64,000 bases of DNA from an uncultured Lachnospiraceae bacterium. Lineage in GTDB: Bacteria > Bacillota > Clostridia > Lachnospirales > Lachnospiraceae. The position numbers and the translations under genes were made by a program. Location of the stretch: positions 62,001 to 126,000 of the forward strand of contig CAJTVN010000003.1 in NCBI GenBank assembly GCA_910579685.1, given 5' to 3'. Below are positions 18,637 to 26,090 of this stretch, one piece after another. Positions within the stretch are counted from its first letter, which is position 1; the number at the start of each line of letters is the position of its first letter. The notes beneath the pieces were generated by a model. It searched no databases and was not told where the DNA came from. It saw nothing but the letters and a program-made list of their open reading frames with translations.

Positions 18637-18690
18637 ACAAAAAAGGAACCGCCTGTTACATACACCATTGTGCATATAGCATGCGGTTCC
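18637..18690 (-). terminator. rho-independent terminator of the small peptide transcript
   Basis: GGAACCGC (18645-18652) pairs with GCGGTTCC (18683-18690), with a second imperfect stem inside the loop. On the minus strand the stem is followed by six T residues. It lies about 80 bases past the peptide stop. Confidence 0.8.
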
Positions 18691-18769
18691 TGTTTGATCC
18701 TGATCACCGCATAGCCAAATAAGACTTTCCGTCTTACGGCCATGCCGGTTCAGTTGTTTGCAACTGTTA

Positions 18770-18850
18770 TCAGGCTGTGACCGTAATGTGAAAAATCTGC
18801 TGCACGACCATAATCAGAATAAAAAGAACACTGTTTTTAATCGAATACAT
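18770..18850 (-). CDS. 26-residue hydrophobic peptide, own promoter and terminator
   Basis: A short reading frame starts with ATG after GCAGGAG (spacing about seven bases) and ends with TGA then TAA. The peptide begins MYSIKNSV, has a hydrophobic core LFILIMVV, then QQIFHITVTA: one membrane-spanning stretch with a positive N-side. A promoter (TTGCTT, 17 bases, TATTCT) and a strong terminator frame it, so it is a separate unit of about 230 bases. This layout resembles type I toxin genes of Firmicutes (Fst, TxpA or holin-like peptides), but the sequence matches none I know. A membrane-acting leader or signalling peptide linked to the adjacent exporter block is the alternative. Confidence 0.6.
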   Translation of the reverse strand: MYSIKNSVLFILIMVVQQIFHITVTA

Positions 18851-18883
18851 ACATTTTCTCCTGCATTACTGAAAATTTTACAT

Positions 18884-18912
18884 AGAATATCACAGTTGTC
18901 TGAAAAAAGCAA
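18884..18912 (-). promoter_or_regulatory. promoter of the small hydrophobic peptide gene
   Basis: On the minus strand TTGCTT (18907-18912) and TATTCT (18884-18889) are separated by 17 bases. Transcription should begin near 18877, giving a leader of about 27 bases with a GCAGGAG ribosome binding site. Confidence 0.6.
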
Positions 18913-18942
18913 GAGGTTTTTTATTCCTTCTTTGTCCCTTCA

Positions 18943-18971
18943 TTGACATTTGGGCGCCCCGCCGTTAAAAT
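18943..18971 (+). promoter_or_regulatory. consensus promoter producing a leaderless transcript
   Basis: TTGACA (18943-18948), 17 bases, TAAAAT (18966-18971). The response-regulator ATG begins at 18978, where transcription is expected to start. No Shine-Dalgarno sequence precedes that ATG. Confidence 0.8.
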
Positions 18972-18977
18972 AAACCT

Positions 18978-20717
18978 ATGAAAACAGTATTGATTGCAGA
19001 TGATGAACAGAATATCAGAGAAGGCCTGAAATGCATTATAGACTGGAAGGCCTTGGGCTTTGAAATCCGCGGGGAAGCCGCAAACGGCGAGGAGGCCCTG
19101 CAGTTTATTCTGAAGGAAAATCCAATCCTGGTGCTTCTGGATATCCGTATGCCCAGGCTTTACGGTACTGATATTGTGCGCATTGCCAGAGAAAAGGGCT
19201 ACCGCGGAAGGTTCATAATACTGAGCGGTTACTCGGACTTTGCCTATGCCCAGACAGCGATCCGCTATGGCGTGGACTTTTATCTGACCAAGCCCATTGA
19301 CGAGGACGAGCTTCTCTCCTCCCTTCAGAAGATCATTGATATACTGGAAAGGGAGCGGTCCCGGTCCGATAATTTCCAGCTGATGAGAAAAAAAGCGAAA
19401 AACGTGATCCTTCACGAGATCGTGACCGGTTTCTATACTCCCTCCGAGGATCCGGCTTTTTCGCAGGAGGATTTGCGGGAAATGAATCTGGAGGCTGACA
19501 CTTATCAGGTCGTGATCTTTGAAAAATTCGGTCAGAATCCGGAAGATGCCTCCTATAGCTTTGCGGACCTGCTTAAGGTGGCCAATAAGGGGAATCACAC
19601 CTTTGAACACTTCGAGGAGGAAGGAAACGAGGTCATTCTTCTCAAAGGCAGCTTTGCCCTTTCAAAATTTCAGGATTTCCTTGATCACTACGAGAAGCGC
19701 AGACTTCAGGAGGGAAGCCCTCTGGACTCCCTGTTTCTGGCATATGGAAGGCCCGTGTCCGGTCTGGATGAAATTCACTTATCCTACGAAGAGGCCTCCA
19801 CCCTGCGCAGGCGCCGCTTTTTCTGTACACAGGGACAGCACACCCTGGGCTATGACGAGCTTCCCAACATGAATCGTCCAAGTCAGGAGATCAGCGATCA
19901 GAAGCTGGAAGAATACTGCAATCTGCTGACAGATTATCTGCTTTCTTTTAACCGGAAGAAAGTGGCTGAGACGCTTTTTAATCTGGAAGAATATTTATAT
20001 GATGTGAAAAATACGATCGATGCCGTCAAGCTTTTTCTCACGGATCTCTATCTGCGGGTGAAGGAAAAGGTCACACATACCTACAGCAATGTGTCGATTC
20101 CCTTTCCCACCAACACACAGGCGATTGACCGGCTGGACAGCTGCCATTATCTCTATGAAATGATACTGCTAATATCCGAGCAGAGTGAGATGATTATGAA
20201 TGCCACGGGGAACTCGTCCCAGGATTCCGTGCTCGACGATATTCTCTATTACATAGATCATAATTATCAGAATAATATCAAGCTGGAGAGCATCGCCCCT
20301 CTTTTCGGGTATAACAGCGCCTACCTTGGAAAGATTTTCAATAAGGCCATTGGTGAAAGCTTTAACTCCTACATTGACCACCGCCGCATTGAGCATTCCA
20401 AGGAGCTTCTTTCTGAAAACCGCTTCAAGGTCTACGAAATCGCAGAGCAGGTGGGCTACAAAAATGTGGATTATTTCCACAAAAAGTTCAAGAAATATGT
20501 AGGCATGAGCCCTGCTGAATATCGTAAAAACATTACCGGAAAATACCCCCCCCCACACACATCTGAGCTGATTATCCCGTTGCTCTACAGATTCCTGATG
20601 AAGTTTCCGGCCAGAGCGATCCAGGCAGTGACCTGGGGCTGTATTTCTTTGCCCTCCTCCATTGAAGTAAGCTCGTTTCCAAGCGCCAGACCATGCCCTC
20701 CTGACGGAAAGAGATGA
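18978..20717 (+). CDS. YesN-type response regulator with AraC DNA-binding domain; 3' end probably frameshifted
   Basis: An N-terminal receiver domain (MKTVLIADDEQNIREG; phospho-acceptor Asp in LLDIRMPRLYG; Lys in YLTKPID) is followed by a long linker domain and a C-terminal AraC double helix-turn-helix ending KKYVGMSPAEYRKNI near residue 520. Such proteins pair with YesM-type kinases to control sugar operons. The frame then continues about 55 residues beyond the normal family end, across a run of nine C, antisense to the esterase gene. Gain or loss of one C would stop the protein within a few codons. No kinase gene is adjacent; the kinase at 28651 has no regulator beside it and is the likely partner. 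Confidence 0.92.
   Translation: MKTVLIADDEQNIREGLKCIIDWKALGFEIRGEAANGEEALQFILKENPILVLLDIRMPRLYGTDIVRIAREKGYRGRFIILSGYSDFAYAQTAIRYGVDFYLTKPIDEDELLSSLQKIIDILERERSRSDNFQLMRKKAKNVILHEIVTGFYTPSEDPAFSQEDLREMNLEADTYQVVIFEKFGQNPEDASYSFADLLKVANKGNHTFEHFEEEGNEVILLKGSFALSKFQDFLDHYEKRRLQEGSPLDSLFLAYGRPVSGLDEIHLSYEEASTLRRRRFFCTQGQHTLGYDELPNMNRPSQEISDQKLEEYCNLLTDYLLSFNRKKVAETLFNLEEYLYDVKNTIDAVKLFLTDLYLRVKEKVTHTYSNVSIPFPTNTQAIDRLDSCHYLYEMILLISEQSEMIMNATGNSSQDSVLDDILYYIDHNYQNNIKLESIAPLFGYNSAYLGKIFNKAIGESFNSYIDHRRIEHSKELLSENRFKVYEIAEQVGYKNVDYFHKKFKKYVGMSPAEYRKNITGKYPPPHTSELIIPLLYRFLMKFPARAIQAVTWGCISLPSSIEVSSFPSARPCPPDGKR
20546..20554 (+). repeat. C9 homopolymer at the end of the AraC-type regulator gene
   Basis: Nine consecutive C residues sit just after the conserved end of the AraC domain. 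Eight would place a stop at 20569-20571 and ten at 20564-20566. It is either a sequencing or assembly error, or a slippage-prone tract. Confidence 0.9.
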
Positions 20718-21394
20718 AATTCCACCGGTATCTTCTCCCGGCGCAGCGCCTGAACAAAGAGAAGGGAATTCTCCACAGGGACAGCTCCGTCCTCAAAGGT
20801 ATGCCATAAAAAGGTTTTTGGCGTGTCCTTATTTACCTGATATTCCAGGGACAGCTCCCGGGCAAGCTCTTCATTACGGTCTCCCAGAAGCATTTCAAAG
20901 GAACCCCTGTGGGCAAACTCCCCGGAGGTGATAACAGGATAGCTCAAAATCAGTCCATTCGGGCGCAGTTTTTCCGCATCATCTCCCGCTTCCTTTGCAA
21001 ACAGTTCTTTTTTCCAGAAGCAGCCAAAGGATGCGGCCAGATGTCCCCCCGCAGAGGATCCCTGAATAAATAATCCGTCCTTTCTGATATGCCATTCCTG
21101 CGCTCTGTCACGCAGCAGAGCCACGGCCTTCGCAAGCTCTAAAAGCTGCGTGGGATAAACTGCCGGCGAGACCGAGTAGTTCAGTACCGCCGCATGAAAA
21201 CCCATTGCCATAAACTGCAGGGCAAGAGGTTCCCCCTCCCGCACAGACACGTGATTGTAACCTCCTCCGGGACATATGAGCACGATTGGTCTTTCCCGGA
21301 TTAACAGTCCTTCCGGCGTATCCAGCAGATAAGTGGTAAGCGTTGGCGCACCCATACTGCCCTGTACTGTCATGTCAAATATCTTGTTAATCAT
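20585..21394 (-). CDS. alpha/beta hydrolase, acetyl/feruloyl esterase-like
   Basis: A 269-residue hydrolase without signal peptide. The oxyanion motif is CPGGGYNHVS, the nucleophile Ser lies in QGSSAGGH, the acidic residue is probably in WHTFEDGAVP and the His in FPSGGHGL. This is the arrangement of BD-FAE/acetyl-xylan esterase-like enzymes that remove acyl groups from imported xylan or pectin fragments. It starts after GGGAGGATCAGGAA. It is convergent with the AraC-type regulator gene, whose apparent 3' extension overlaps it by 133 bases. The alpha-xylosidase, GH43 and transporter genes nearby support a hemicellulose role. Confidence 0.88.
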   Translation of the reverse strand: MINKIFDMTVQGSMGAPTLTTYLLDTPEGLLIRERPIVLICPGGGYNHVSVREGEPLALQFMAMGFHAAVLNYSVSPAVYPTQLLELAKAVALLRDRAQEWHIRKDGLFIQGSSAGGHLAASFGCFWKKELFAKEAGDDAEKLRPNGLILSYPVITSGEFAHRGSFEMLLGDRNEELARELSLEYQVNKDTPKTFLWHTFEDGAVPVENSLLFVQALRREKIPVEFHLFPSGGHGLALGNELTSMEEGKEIQPQVTAWIALAGNFIRNL

Positions 21395-21484
21395 TTCCTG
21401 ATCCTCCCGTTAAATTCTGGCTCTTTCTACTTATTTTATCATCAGAGAAATTATTTGGCCATAACATTATTTCGTTTATTCAGA

Positions 21485-21513
21485 TTGACAAAACAGGGCA
21501 AAACTGTTAAAAT
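21485..21513 (+). promoter_or_regulatory. consensus promoter for the Rpn-type gene
   Basis: TTGACA (21485-21490), 17 bases, TAAAAT (21508-21513), the same pair of boxes as the promoter at 18943. The mRNA leader would be about 170 bases. Confidence 0.7.
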
Positions 21514-21689
21514 ATAATTACTGAGTATCACATTTCAAAATATGGCTGTATAACCATATCGGTATTCATTTTATGTGCATCGCACATTCCGGCAGTTTCT
21601 GCCACAGTTTTACTCATTCACAATATTGGCAGGAGCAGTCCGGAGCCCGGTTCCATAATGTGTCCTGCCGACGCAAAGGAGGATATTTT

Positions 21690-22709
21690 ATGGATTTTAA
21701 GAAAACAAAGAACTTTTTAACACGCTATGTATTAGGCCGAATTCACAGGCAGTATAAGGACAGGCTTTTCCGTTTCCTTTTTGCCAAGGACAGAGAGGCC
21801 CTGCTCCAGATATACAATGCTCTGAATGAATCAGACTACCCGGATTCGTCACAGCTTAAAATTGTCACAATTGAAAATGCGGTCTATGTGGAGATGAAAA
21901 ATGATCTGGCCTTTGTGGTCACCGGTGTCCTCAATATGTATGAACACCAGAGCACCTATAATCCCAACATGCCCGTGCGGTTTCTGATGTACCTTGCCCA
22001 GGAATATCACAAGGTCGTGGAACAGGCGGAGGAAAGTCTCTATTCTTCCAGGCTGATCGCACTCCCCACCCCCCAATGCATTGTTTTTTACAATGGAACG
22101 GAAAACGTGCCGGAAGAAAAAATACTGCGTCTTTCTGACGCATTCGAAAACAAAAAGATAAAACCCGGGGTCGAGCTGGAAGTAAGGATGCTGAATATCA
22201 ACTACGGCCATAACACGGAACTGATGAAGCATTGCCGGCTTTTGAAGGAATACGCTGAATTTGTGGAAATTTCCAGAAGATATGCGTCACAGACCGGCAA
22301 TACAAAGACGGCCCTGAATGCTGCCATTGACTATTGTATTGATAATAACATACTGGGCAGGCAGCTGAAACTATATCGTGCGGAGGTATTAGACATTATG
22401 CTGGGACATTTTGATCGAAAAAAATATGAAAGGTCTCTGAAAAGAGAAGCGCAGGAAAGCGGATACCGGGAAGGATACGAAGCCGGAAAGGAGCTGGGAA
22501 CCGAGCACGGCATCCAACAGGGCATCCAGCAGGGCATCCAGCAGGGCATCCAGCAGGGCATCGAAGCCCTGATTCTGGACAATCTGGAGGAAAACGTTGA
22601 TGATGGAAAAATCCGGTCGAAGCTGCAGAAACGCTTTCATCTGACGGAAATGCAGGCACAGGCTTATCTGGATAAATGCAGGGAATCCCCGCATTCCCCT
22701 TCCTCGTAA
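21690..22709 (+). CDS. Rpn-family (PD-(D/E)XK) nuclease/transposase-like protein
   Basis: About 339 residues, starting at the ATG after AAAGGAGG. The N-terminal half has the Rpn/transposase_31-like layout: KDRLFRFLFAKDREALLQIYNAL, then EMKNDLAFVVTGVLNMYEHQST and PVRFLMYLAQEYH. Recombination-promoting nucleases of the E. coli RpnA type share this fold. The C-terminal part holds a four-residue repeat GIQQ encoded by four 12-base units, then a short helical tail. Repeats here are common in the family. It has its own promoter and disrupts an otherwise glycan-related region, consistent with a mobile or selfish gene. The function in this organism is unknown. Confidence 0.82.
   Translation: MDFKKTKNFLTRYVLGRIHRQYKDRLFRFLFAKDREALLQIYNALNESDYPDSSQLKIVTIENAVYVEMKNDLAFVVTGVLNMYEHQSTYNPNMPVRFLMYLAQEYHKVVEQAEESLYSSRLIALPTPQCIVFYNGTENVPEEKILRLSDAFENKKIKPGVELEVRMLNINYGHNTELMKHCRLLKEYAEFVEISRRYASQTGNTKTALNAAIDYCIDNNILGRQLKLYRAEVLDIMLGHFDRKKYERSLKREAQESGYREGYEAGKELGTEHGIQQGIQQGIQQGIQQGIEALILDNLEENVDDGKIRSKLQKRFHLTEMQAQAYLDKCRESPHSPSS
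22509..22556 (+). repeat. four tandem 12-base repeats inside the Rpn-type gene
   Basis: The unit GGCATCCAGCAG occurs four times head to tail (first copy with one substitution), encoding GIQQ each time. A fifth partial copy follows. Copy number can change by slippage without breaking the frame. Confidence 0.95.
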
Positions 22710-22799
22710 AAGGAGAAATTCCGGTGAAAACCTGTATAAATTGCGTGCCGCAGCCTGTACTATTTTTGCAGCCTCTTCCGGGCCAGCAATACGGCCCCG

Positions 22800-22968
22800 G
22801 CTTTTGGAGTTAATGAATGCAACGAGGAAGTCTATCGCCTGTTTTGATTCCTGCGAGCAATGAGCCAAGCGGCTGCGAAGCAGACATTTGGCGAATGCCG
22901 CAAGGGTCACATACCCCGCTGCTCTGCAGCGCTGCAAGCTTGATGCCCCGTTGCTTGCAGCGGGGTTG
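22800..22968. repeat. candidate dispersed intergenic repeat with terminal hairpin
   Basis: The gap between the Rpn-type and alkyltransferase-like genes holds about 170 bases with no good coding start. It ends in CCCCGCTGC near 22914 pairing with GCAGCGGGG near 22957. I recall similar stretches between genes of other Lachnospiraceae, but this cannot be verified here. Only one copy is in the window. Confidence 0.4.
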
Positions 22969-23007
22969 TTGACTGGCCATAAACTTATTATACAAGGAGA
23001 TTTTCCA

Positions 23008-23373
23008 ATGGAGATCTACAAGCGGATCGGAATCGTGTGTAACTGCATTCCCCGGGGACAGGTGGCAACCTATGGGCAGATCGCTCTTCTATGTGAAAAG
23101 CCCGGAAATTCCCGGCAGGTGGGTTATGCCTTAAAACACGGCCTTGCCGGAGAGGTTCCCGCCCATCGGGTTGTAAACGCAAGGGGATTATTGAGCGGAG
23201 CCGCCTGCTTTGAAACCTTTGATATGCAAAAGCTTCTTCTGGAAGAGGAAGGAATCACTGTTACATGGACCGCAGAGGGATGGCAAGTGGATCTCAAACA
23301 GTTTGGATGGAAAAATACCATGGATCATGTTCTCTGGCTTCAAAGGCAGTTTTGTGCAAAGTCAGAGCCATAG
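23008..23373 (+). CDS. alkyltransferase-like (ATL/MGMT-like) DNA-binding protein, active Cys replaced by Ala
   Basis: About 121 residues, starting at the ATG after AAGGAG. It covers only the MGMT C-terminal DNA-binding domain: IPRGQVATYGQIA, NSRQVGYALK (recognition helix with arginine finger) and then PAHRVVNARGLLSG. True methyltransferases have PCHRV here and transfer the alkyl group to the Cys. Classical ATL proteins have PWHRV, so Ala is an unusual substitute. It should bind O6-alkylguanine and recruit nucleotide-excision repair rather than repair the base itself. It has no evident operon partner. Confidence 0.9.
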   Translation: MEIYKRIGIVCNCIPRGQVATYGQIALLCEKPGNSRQVGYALKHGLAGEVPAHRVVNARGLLSGAACFETFDMQKLLLEEEGITVTWTAEGWQVDLKQFGWKNTMDHVLWLQRQFCAKSEP

Positions 23374-23390
23374 AAAAGCCAGTCCATTGG

Positions 23391-24035
23391 TCAGGCTGGC
23401 TCTTCTTTCTTTTCTGTCACAGTCCCGGGCTCAGCTTCGATCTTTTGGAAGATCCTCTTACTGAAAGCCGCCACCGTGAAAATCATAAAGGCTGGTCCTA
23501 TCAGAATCCCGAAAAAGATCATGGTAGCATTAAACTGAAAAATCAAAAACTCAAATACCAGAAGAAAAACGATCAGCAATGTGCGTCCGAAATATCTTCT
23601 GGCTATCTCAAAGGAATTCTGGATGGTCTTTACCAGCGTGTTCTCATACCGGGCCGTCAGCGGATAAGCATAAATCAGCGACAGGACTATGATAAAGCAG
23701 GACACGATTCCAATGATCAGGAACAGGATCGGATTTCCCTCGATGGCGTTAAAAAACTGAAAATCAAGATACACCGCATAAGCGGCAATCACCGTGATTA
23801 CCCAAAGCACAGTGCCTTTCTTCCAATTTTCCCGAAAAGCCCTGACAAAGCTCCTGCCGATATATCCCTCCTCATCATCCGCCATTTTCAGCGCCACCGA
23901 CATGGCGGCAACGGTTGCTGCCCCTATGGTAACGATGGGAATGCTGAACAGAAGCCACATAAAATTCAGCTTCAGCATATCCATAAATCGGCTCAAAAAA
24001 CGATATAAGGGGCTCTCAACACTGAAAAACTTCAT
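23391..24035 (-). CDS. YesL-family (DUF624) membrane protein
   Basis: A 214-residue protein with about five membrane helices and the family opening LKLNFMWLLFSIPIVTIGAATVA. YesL proteins are encoded beside YesM/YesN kinases and LplB/LplC sugar transporters in Firmicutes; their role is unknown, possibly assembly or regulation of the permease. Here it is the last gene of an operon with two permeases and a binding lipoprotein. It is separated from the lipoprotein gene by a stem-loop and two 20-base repeats. The start follows GAAAGGATC. Confidence 0.9.
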   Translation of the reverse strand: MKFFSVESPLYRFLSRFMDMLKLNFMWLLFSIPIVTIGAATVAAMSVALKMADDEEGYIGRSFVRAFRENWKKGTVLWVITVIAAYAVYLDFQFFNAIEGNPILFLIIGIVSCFIIVLSLIYAYPLTARYENTLVKTIQNSFEIARRYFGRTLLIVFLLVFEFLIFQFNATMIFFGILIGPAFMIFTVAAFSKRIFQKIEAEPGTVTEKKEEPA

Positions 24036-24061
24036 AAACTGATCCTTTCTTAGCAGGTCAG

Positions 24062-24082
24062 GGGCTGCCCCTTTGGCAGCCC
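24062..24082 (-). repeat. intercistronic stem-loop downstream of lipoprotein gene
   Basis: GGGCTGCC (24062-24069) pairs with GGCAGCCC (24075-24082) around a five-base loop. No U-tract follows on the minus strand. The placement matches the stem-loops after the other two binding-lipoprotein genes. Confidence 0.7.
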
Positions 24083-24084
24083 TC

Positions 24085-24124
24085 GCCCGTTCCTTTTTAC
24101 CTCTGCCCGTTCCTTTTTACCTCT
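24085..24124. repeat. tandem 20-base direct repeat
   Basis: Two exact copies of a 20-base unit beginning GCCCGTTCC lie head to tail between the lipoprotein and YesL genes, next to the stem-loop. Probably a slippage duplication. Confidence 0.95.
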
Positions 24125-24150
24125 GACCGATTCTGCAATCGCCGCTTTGC

Positions 24151-25986
24151 TTACTTCACAGCATCCTCTGCAGCCGCTCTCAGCTTCGCCTCGTTCTCCT
24201 GGAACTCCACGCACTGATCATAACCGTATTCGTTTGCCTGGGAAATCATGTCTGCCACGATCTGATCAAACTCAGCGTCCGTGGATGCATAGATTGCCTT
24301 CCAGGAATTGTCCTTGATGCAGGTTGCAACCTGATTCCACACAACCTGCAGCTCATCGGACCTTACACCGCCTGAATAAGTCGTGCCGGGAGCCAGAATA
24401 TAGTCAGTCTGTCCCATACGCTCGTCAGGAGTCGCACAGCCTGTGACCTCTCTCCAGTCAGCCTCAATCTCAGAATTAGGTTCCGCCGTAAAGCTCGCCC
24501 ACTTTCTGTAATTGTAGGTCTCACCATTGGAATCCGGATTTGCCGCATCAATAGCCCACGTGGAGTTGTTCATCTTGAAATTACCGTCCTCAAAGGTTCC
24601 CGAATAGCCTTCTGCCATCTCTGTCTTGGGATCCAGCTTAGCGGCACGTCCAAGCTCCGTGAAATATGTTTTACCGTCATCACCATAGTACCAGCACACA
24701 TCCTTCGGGCCATACTCTGCCACCATACGTCCTTCCGGTGTTGCAAGCCAGTCCAGAATCGCCATACAAAGCTCAGGATACTCTGACTTGGCGCCGATGG
24801 ACCAGATTCTGTTTCCGCCGTACACGTTCTGTCCGTAAATAATTGGTTTTGCCTCTGTGGGAGGGCAGGGATACATAGCCTTTCCTTCCGCCGCATGTGC
24901 GTCCGAATTGTACATAGCCGATCCTAAGAAGTTAAAGATGTTCAGGAACGCCGCACCATTCTGATAATCCTCCACCATACCGTCATACTTCTGCGTCTGT
25001 GAGTCGGGATCCAGAAGTCCTCTCTGATACAGCGTGTTGTAGAATTTCAGCGCTTCAATATAAGGTCCGTTCTCCTCCAGGCAGGGATGATAAGTCTGGG
25101 TGGACGGATCATACAGTCCGAATCCGAACTCATCATATCCATAGTAAGCCTGTGCAAGAGATTTTACATACATAACCATGTCGCCGTCCCAGTCATTAAA
25201 AAGAGAAACTCCATAAGTGGTCTTGCCATTGTCATCCGTAGGGCAGATCTCCTTCATGTCTTCCAGAACTTCCACCATGTCATCCAGCGTCTTGATCTCG
25301 GGATATCCCAGCTCTTTGTAGAGATCCCAGCGAAGATCCCAGGTATACATAGCATCCTGACGGGCCTTGGGATCCACTGCCACGTCAAAGCCAAATCCGT
25401 AGGTCACGCCGCCGGAAAGATTCGTATTCTTCTCAATCGCATAAGGCATGTGCTCTTTGATATAAGGACCGTACTCCGTAAGAAGATCATCTTCGTTCCA
25501 GTCATACAGCATGCCCTTTTCTACCGCCTGCATGTACTCGTCTCCGTCATTGCCCCAGATTACAAGATCGCCGAGATTTCCGGATTCCATACGCGTCTCA
25601 TAGACCCCGTCCGGATCCGGAATGATATTCAGTTTTACATTGAATTTTTCCAGCATGATCTGACCGAACCATCCGATCTGCTCTCCGGAATAGTTTGCCA
25701 GCTGGTCAAACACGTCCAGGGTCACTGTCTCCTCGGGAATGATTTCCGCCAGTAATTCCTCATAATCTTCCGCATCCAGGTCTTCCGCCTCATCCGATGC
25801 GTCCTGTTCACCTTCCGCAGTCTCTGCGTCAGCCACGTCCTCTTCATCCTCAGCATCGTCCACATCATCTGCGTCGTCTTCCGCAGCCGTGTCAGCCGGT
25901 GCCGGCGTACCGCCGCCTCCGCATGCCATCAGAGAAATCGTCATGGCAGATGCCAGAAGCAGTGCAACAATCTTTTTTGCCTTCAT
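24151..25986 (-). CDS. ABC transporter sugar-binding lipoprotein (LplA-like)
   Basis: About 611 residues. The start is the ATG after AAAGGAGGAAG. A signal peptide ends with the lipobox ISLMAC, giving a lipid-anchored Cys followed by GGGG. A linker of about 45 residues made almost only of Asp, Glu and Ala separates the anchor from the binding domain. The domain contains DVFDQLANYSGEQIGWFGQ, shared with the orphan lipoprotein at 9077. It belongs to an operon with two permeases and YesL, but no ATPase gene, as is usual for importers that use a shared MsmX-type ATPase. Adjacent alpha-xylosidase and GH43 genes suggest xyloglucan or arabinoxylan oligosaccharides. Confidence 0.92.
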   Translation of the reverse strand: MKAKKIVALLLASAMTISLMACGGGGTPAPADTAAEDDADDVDDAEDEEDVADAETAEGEQDASDEAEDLDAEDYEELLAEIIPEETVTLDVFDQLANYSGEQIGWFGQIMLEKFNVKLNIIPDPDGVYETRMESGNLGDLVIWGNDGDEYMQAVEKGMLYDWNEDDLLTEYGPYIKEHMPYAIEKNTNLSGGVTYGFGFDVAVDPKARQDAMYTWDLRWDLYKELGYPEIKTLDDMVEVLEDMKEICPTDDNGKTTYGVSLFNDWDGDMVMYVKSLAQAYYGYDEFGFGLYDPSTQTYHPCLEENGPYIEALKFYNTLYQRGLLDPDSQTQKYDGMVEDYQNGAAFLNIFNFLGSAMYNSDAHAAEGKAMYPCPPTEAKPIIYGQNVYGGNRIWSIGAKSEYPELCMAILDWLATPEGRMVAEYGPKDVCWYYGDDGKTYFTELGRAAKLDPKTEMAEGYSGTFEDGNFKMNNSTWAIDAANPDSNGETYNYRKWASFTAEPNSEIEADWREVTGCATPDERMGQTDYILAPGTTYSGGVRSDELQVVWNQVATCIKDNSWKAIYASTDAEFDQIVADMISQANEYGYDQCVEFQENEAKLRAAAEDAVK

Positions 25987-26090
25987 ACTTTTTCTTCCTC
26001 CTTTTTTTGTGTTATGAATAGCCGTATGCATGACTACGCACACATGGACACCGCATGCATACGGCGAAACACCGTTATTGATATTTTGTT

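Noticed and set aside
22509..22562. possible CRISPR-like repeats
   Set aside because: Units are 12 bases with no spacers and encode GIQQ in frame; this is a protein repeat.
22389..22937. 182-residue open frame on the minus strand over the Rpn-type 3' end
   Set aside because: Overlaps the Rpn-type gene and its repeats in antisense; the product is mostly translated repeat.
22966..22994. TTGTTG/TATACA promoter before the alkyltransferase-like gene
   Set aside because: The ribosome binding site directly touches the -10 box, so a start there would lose it.
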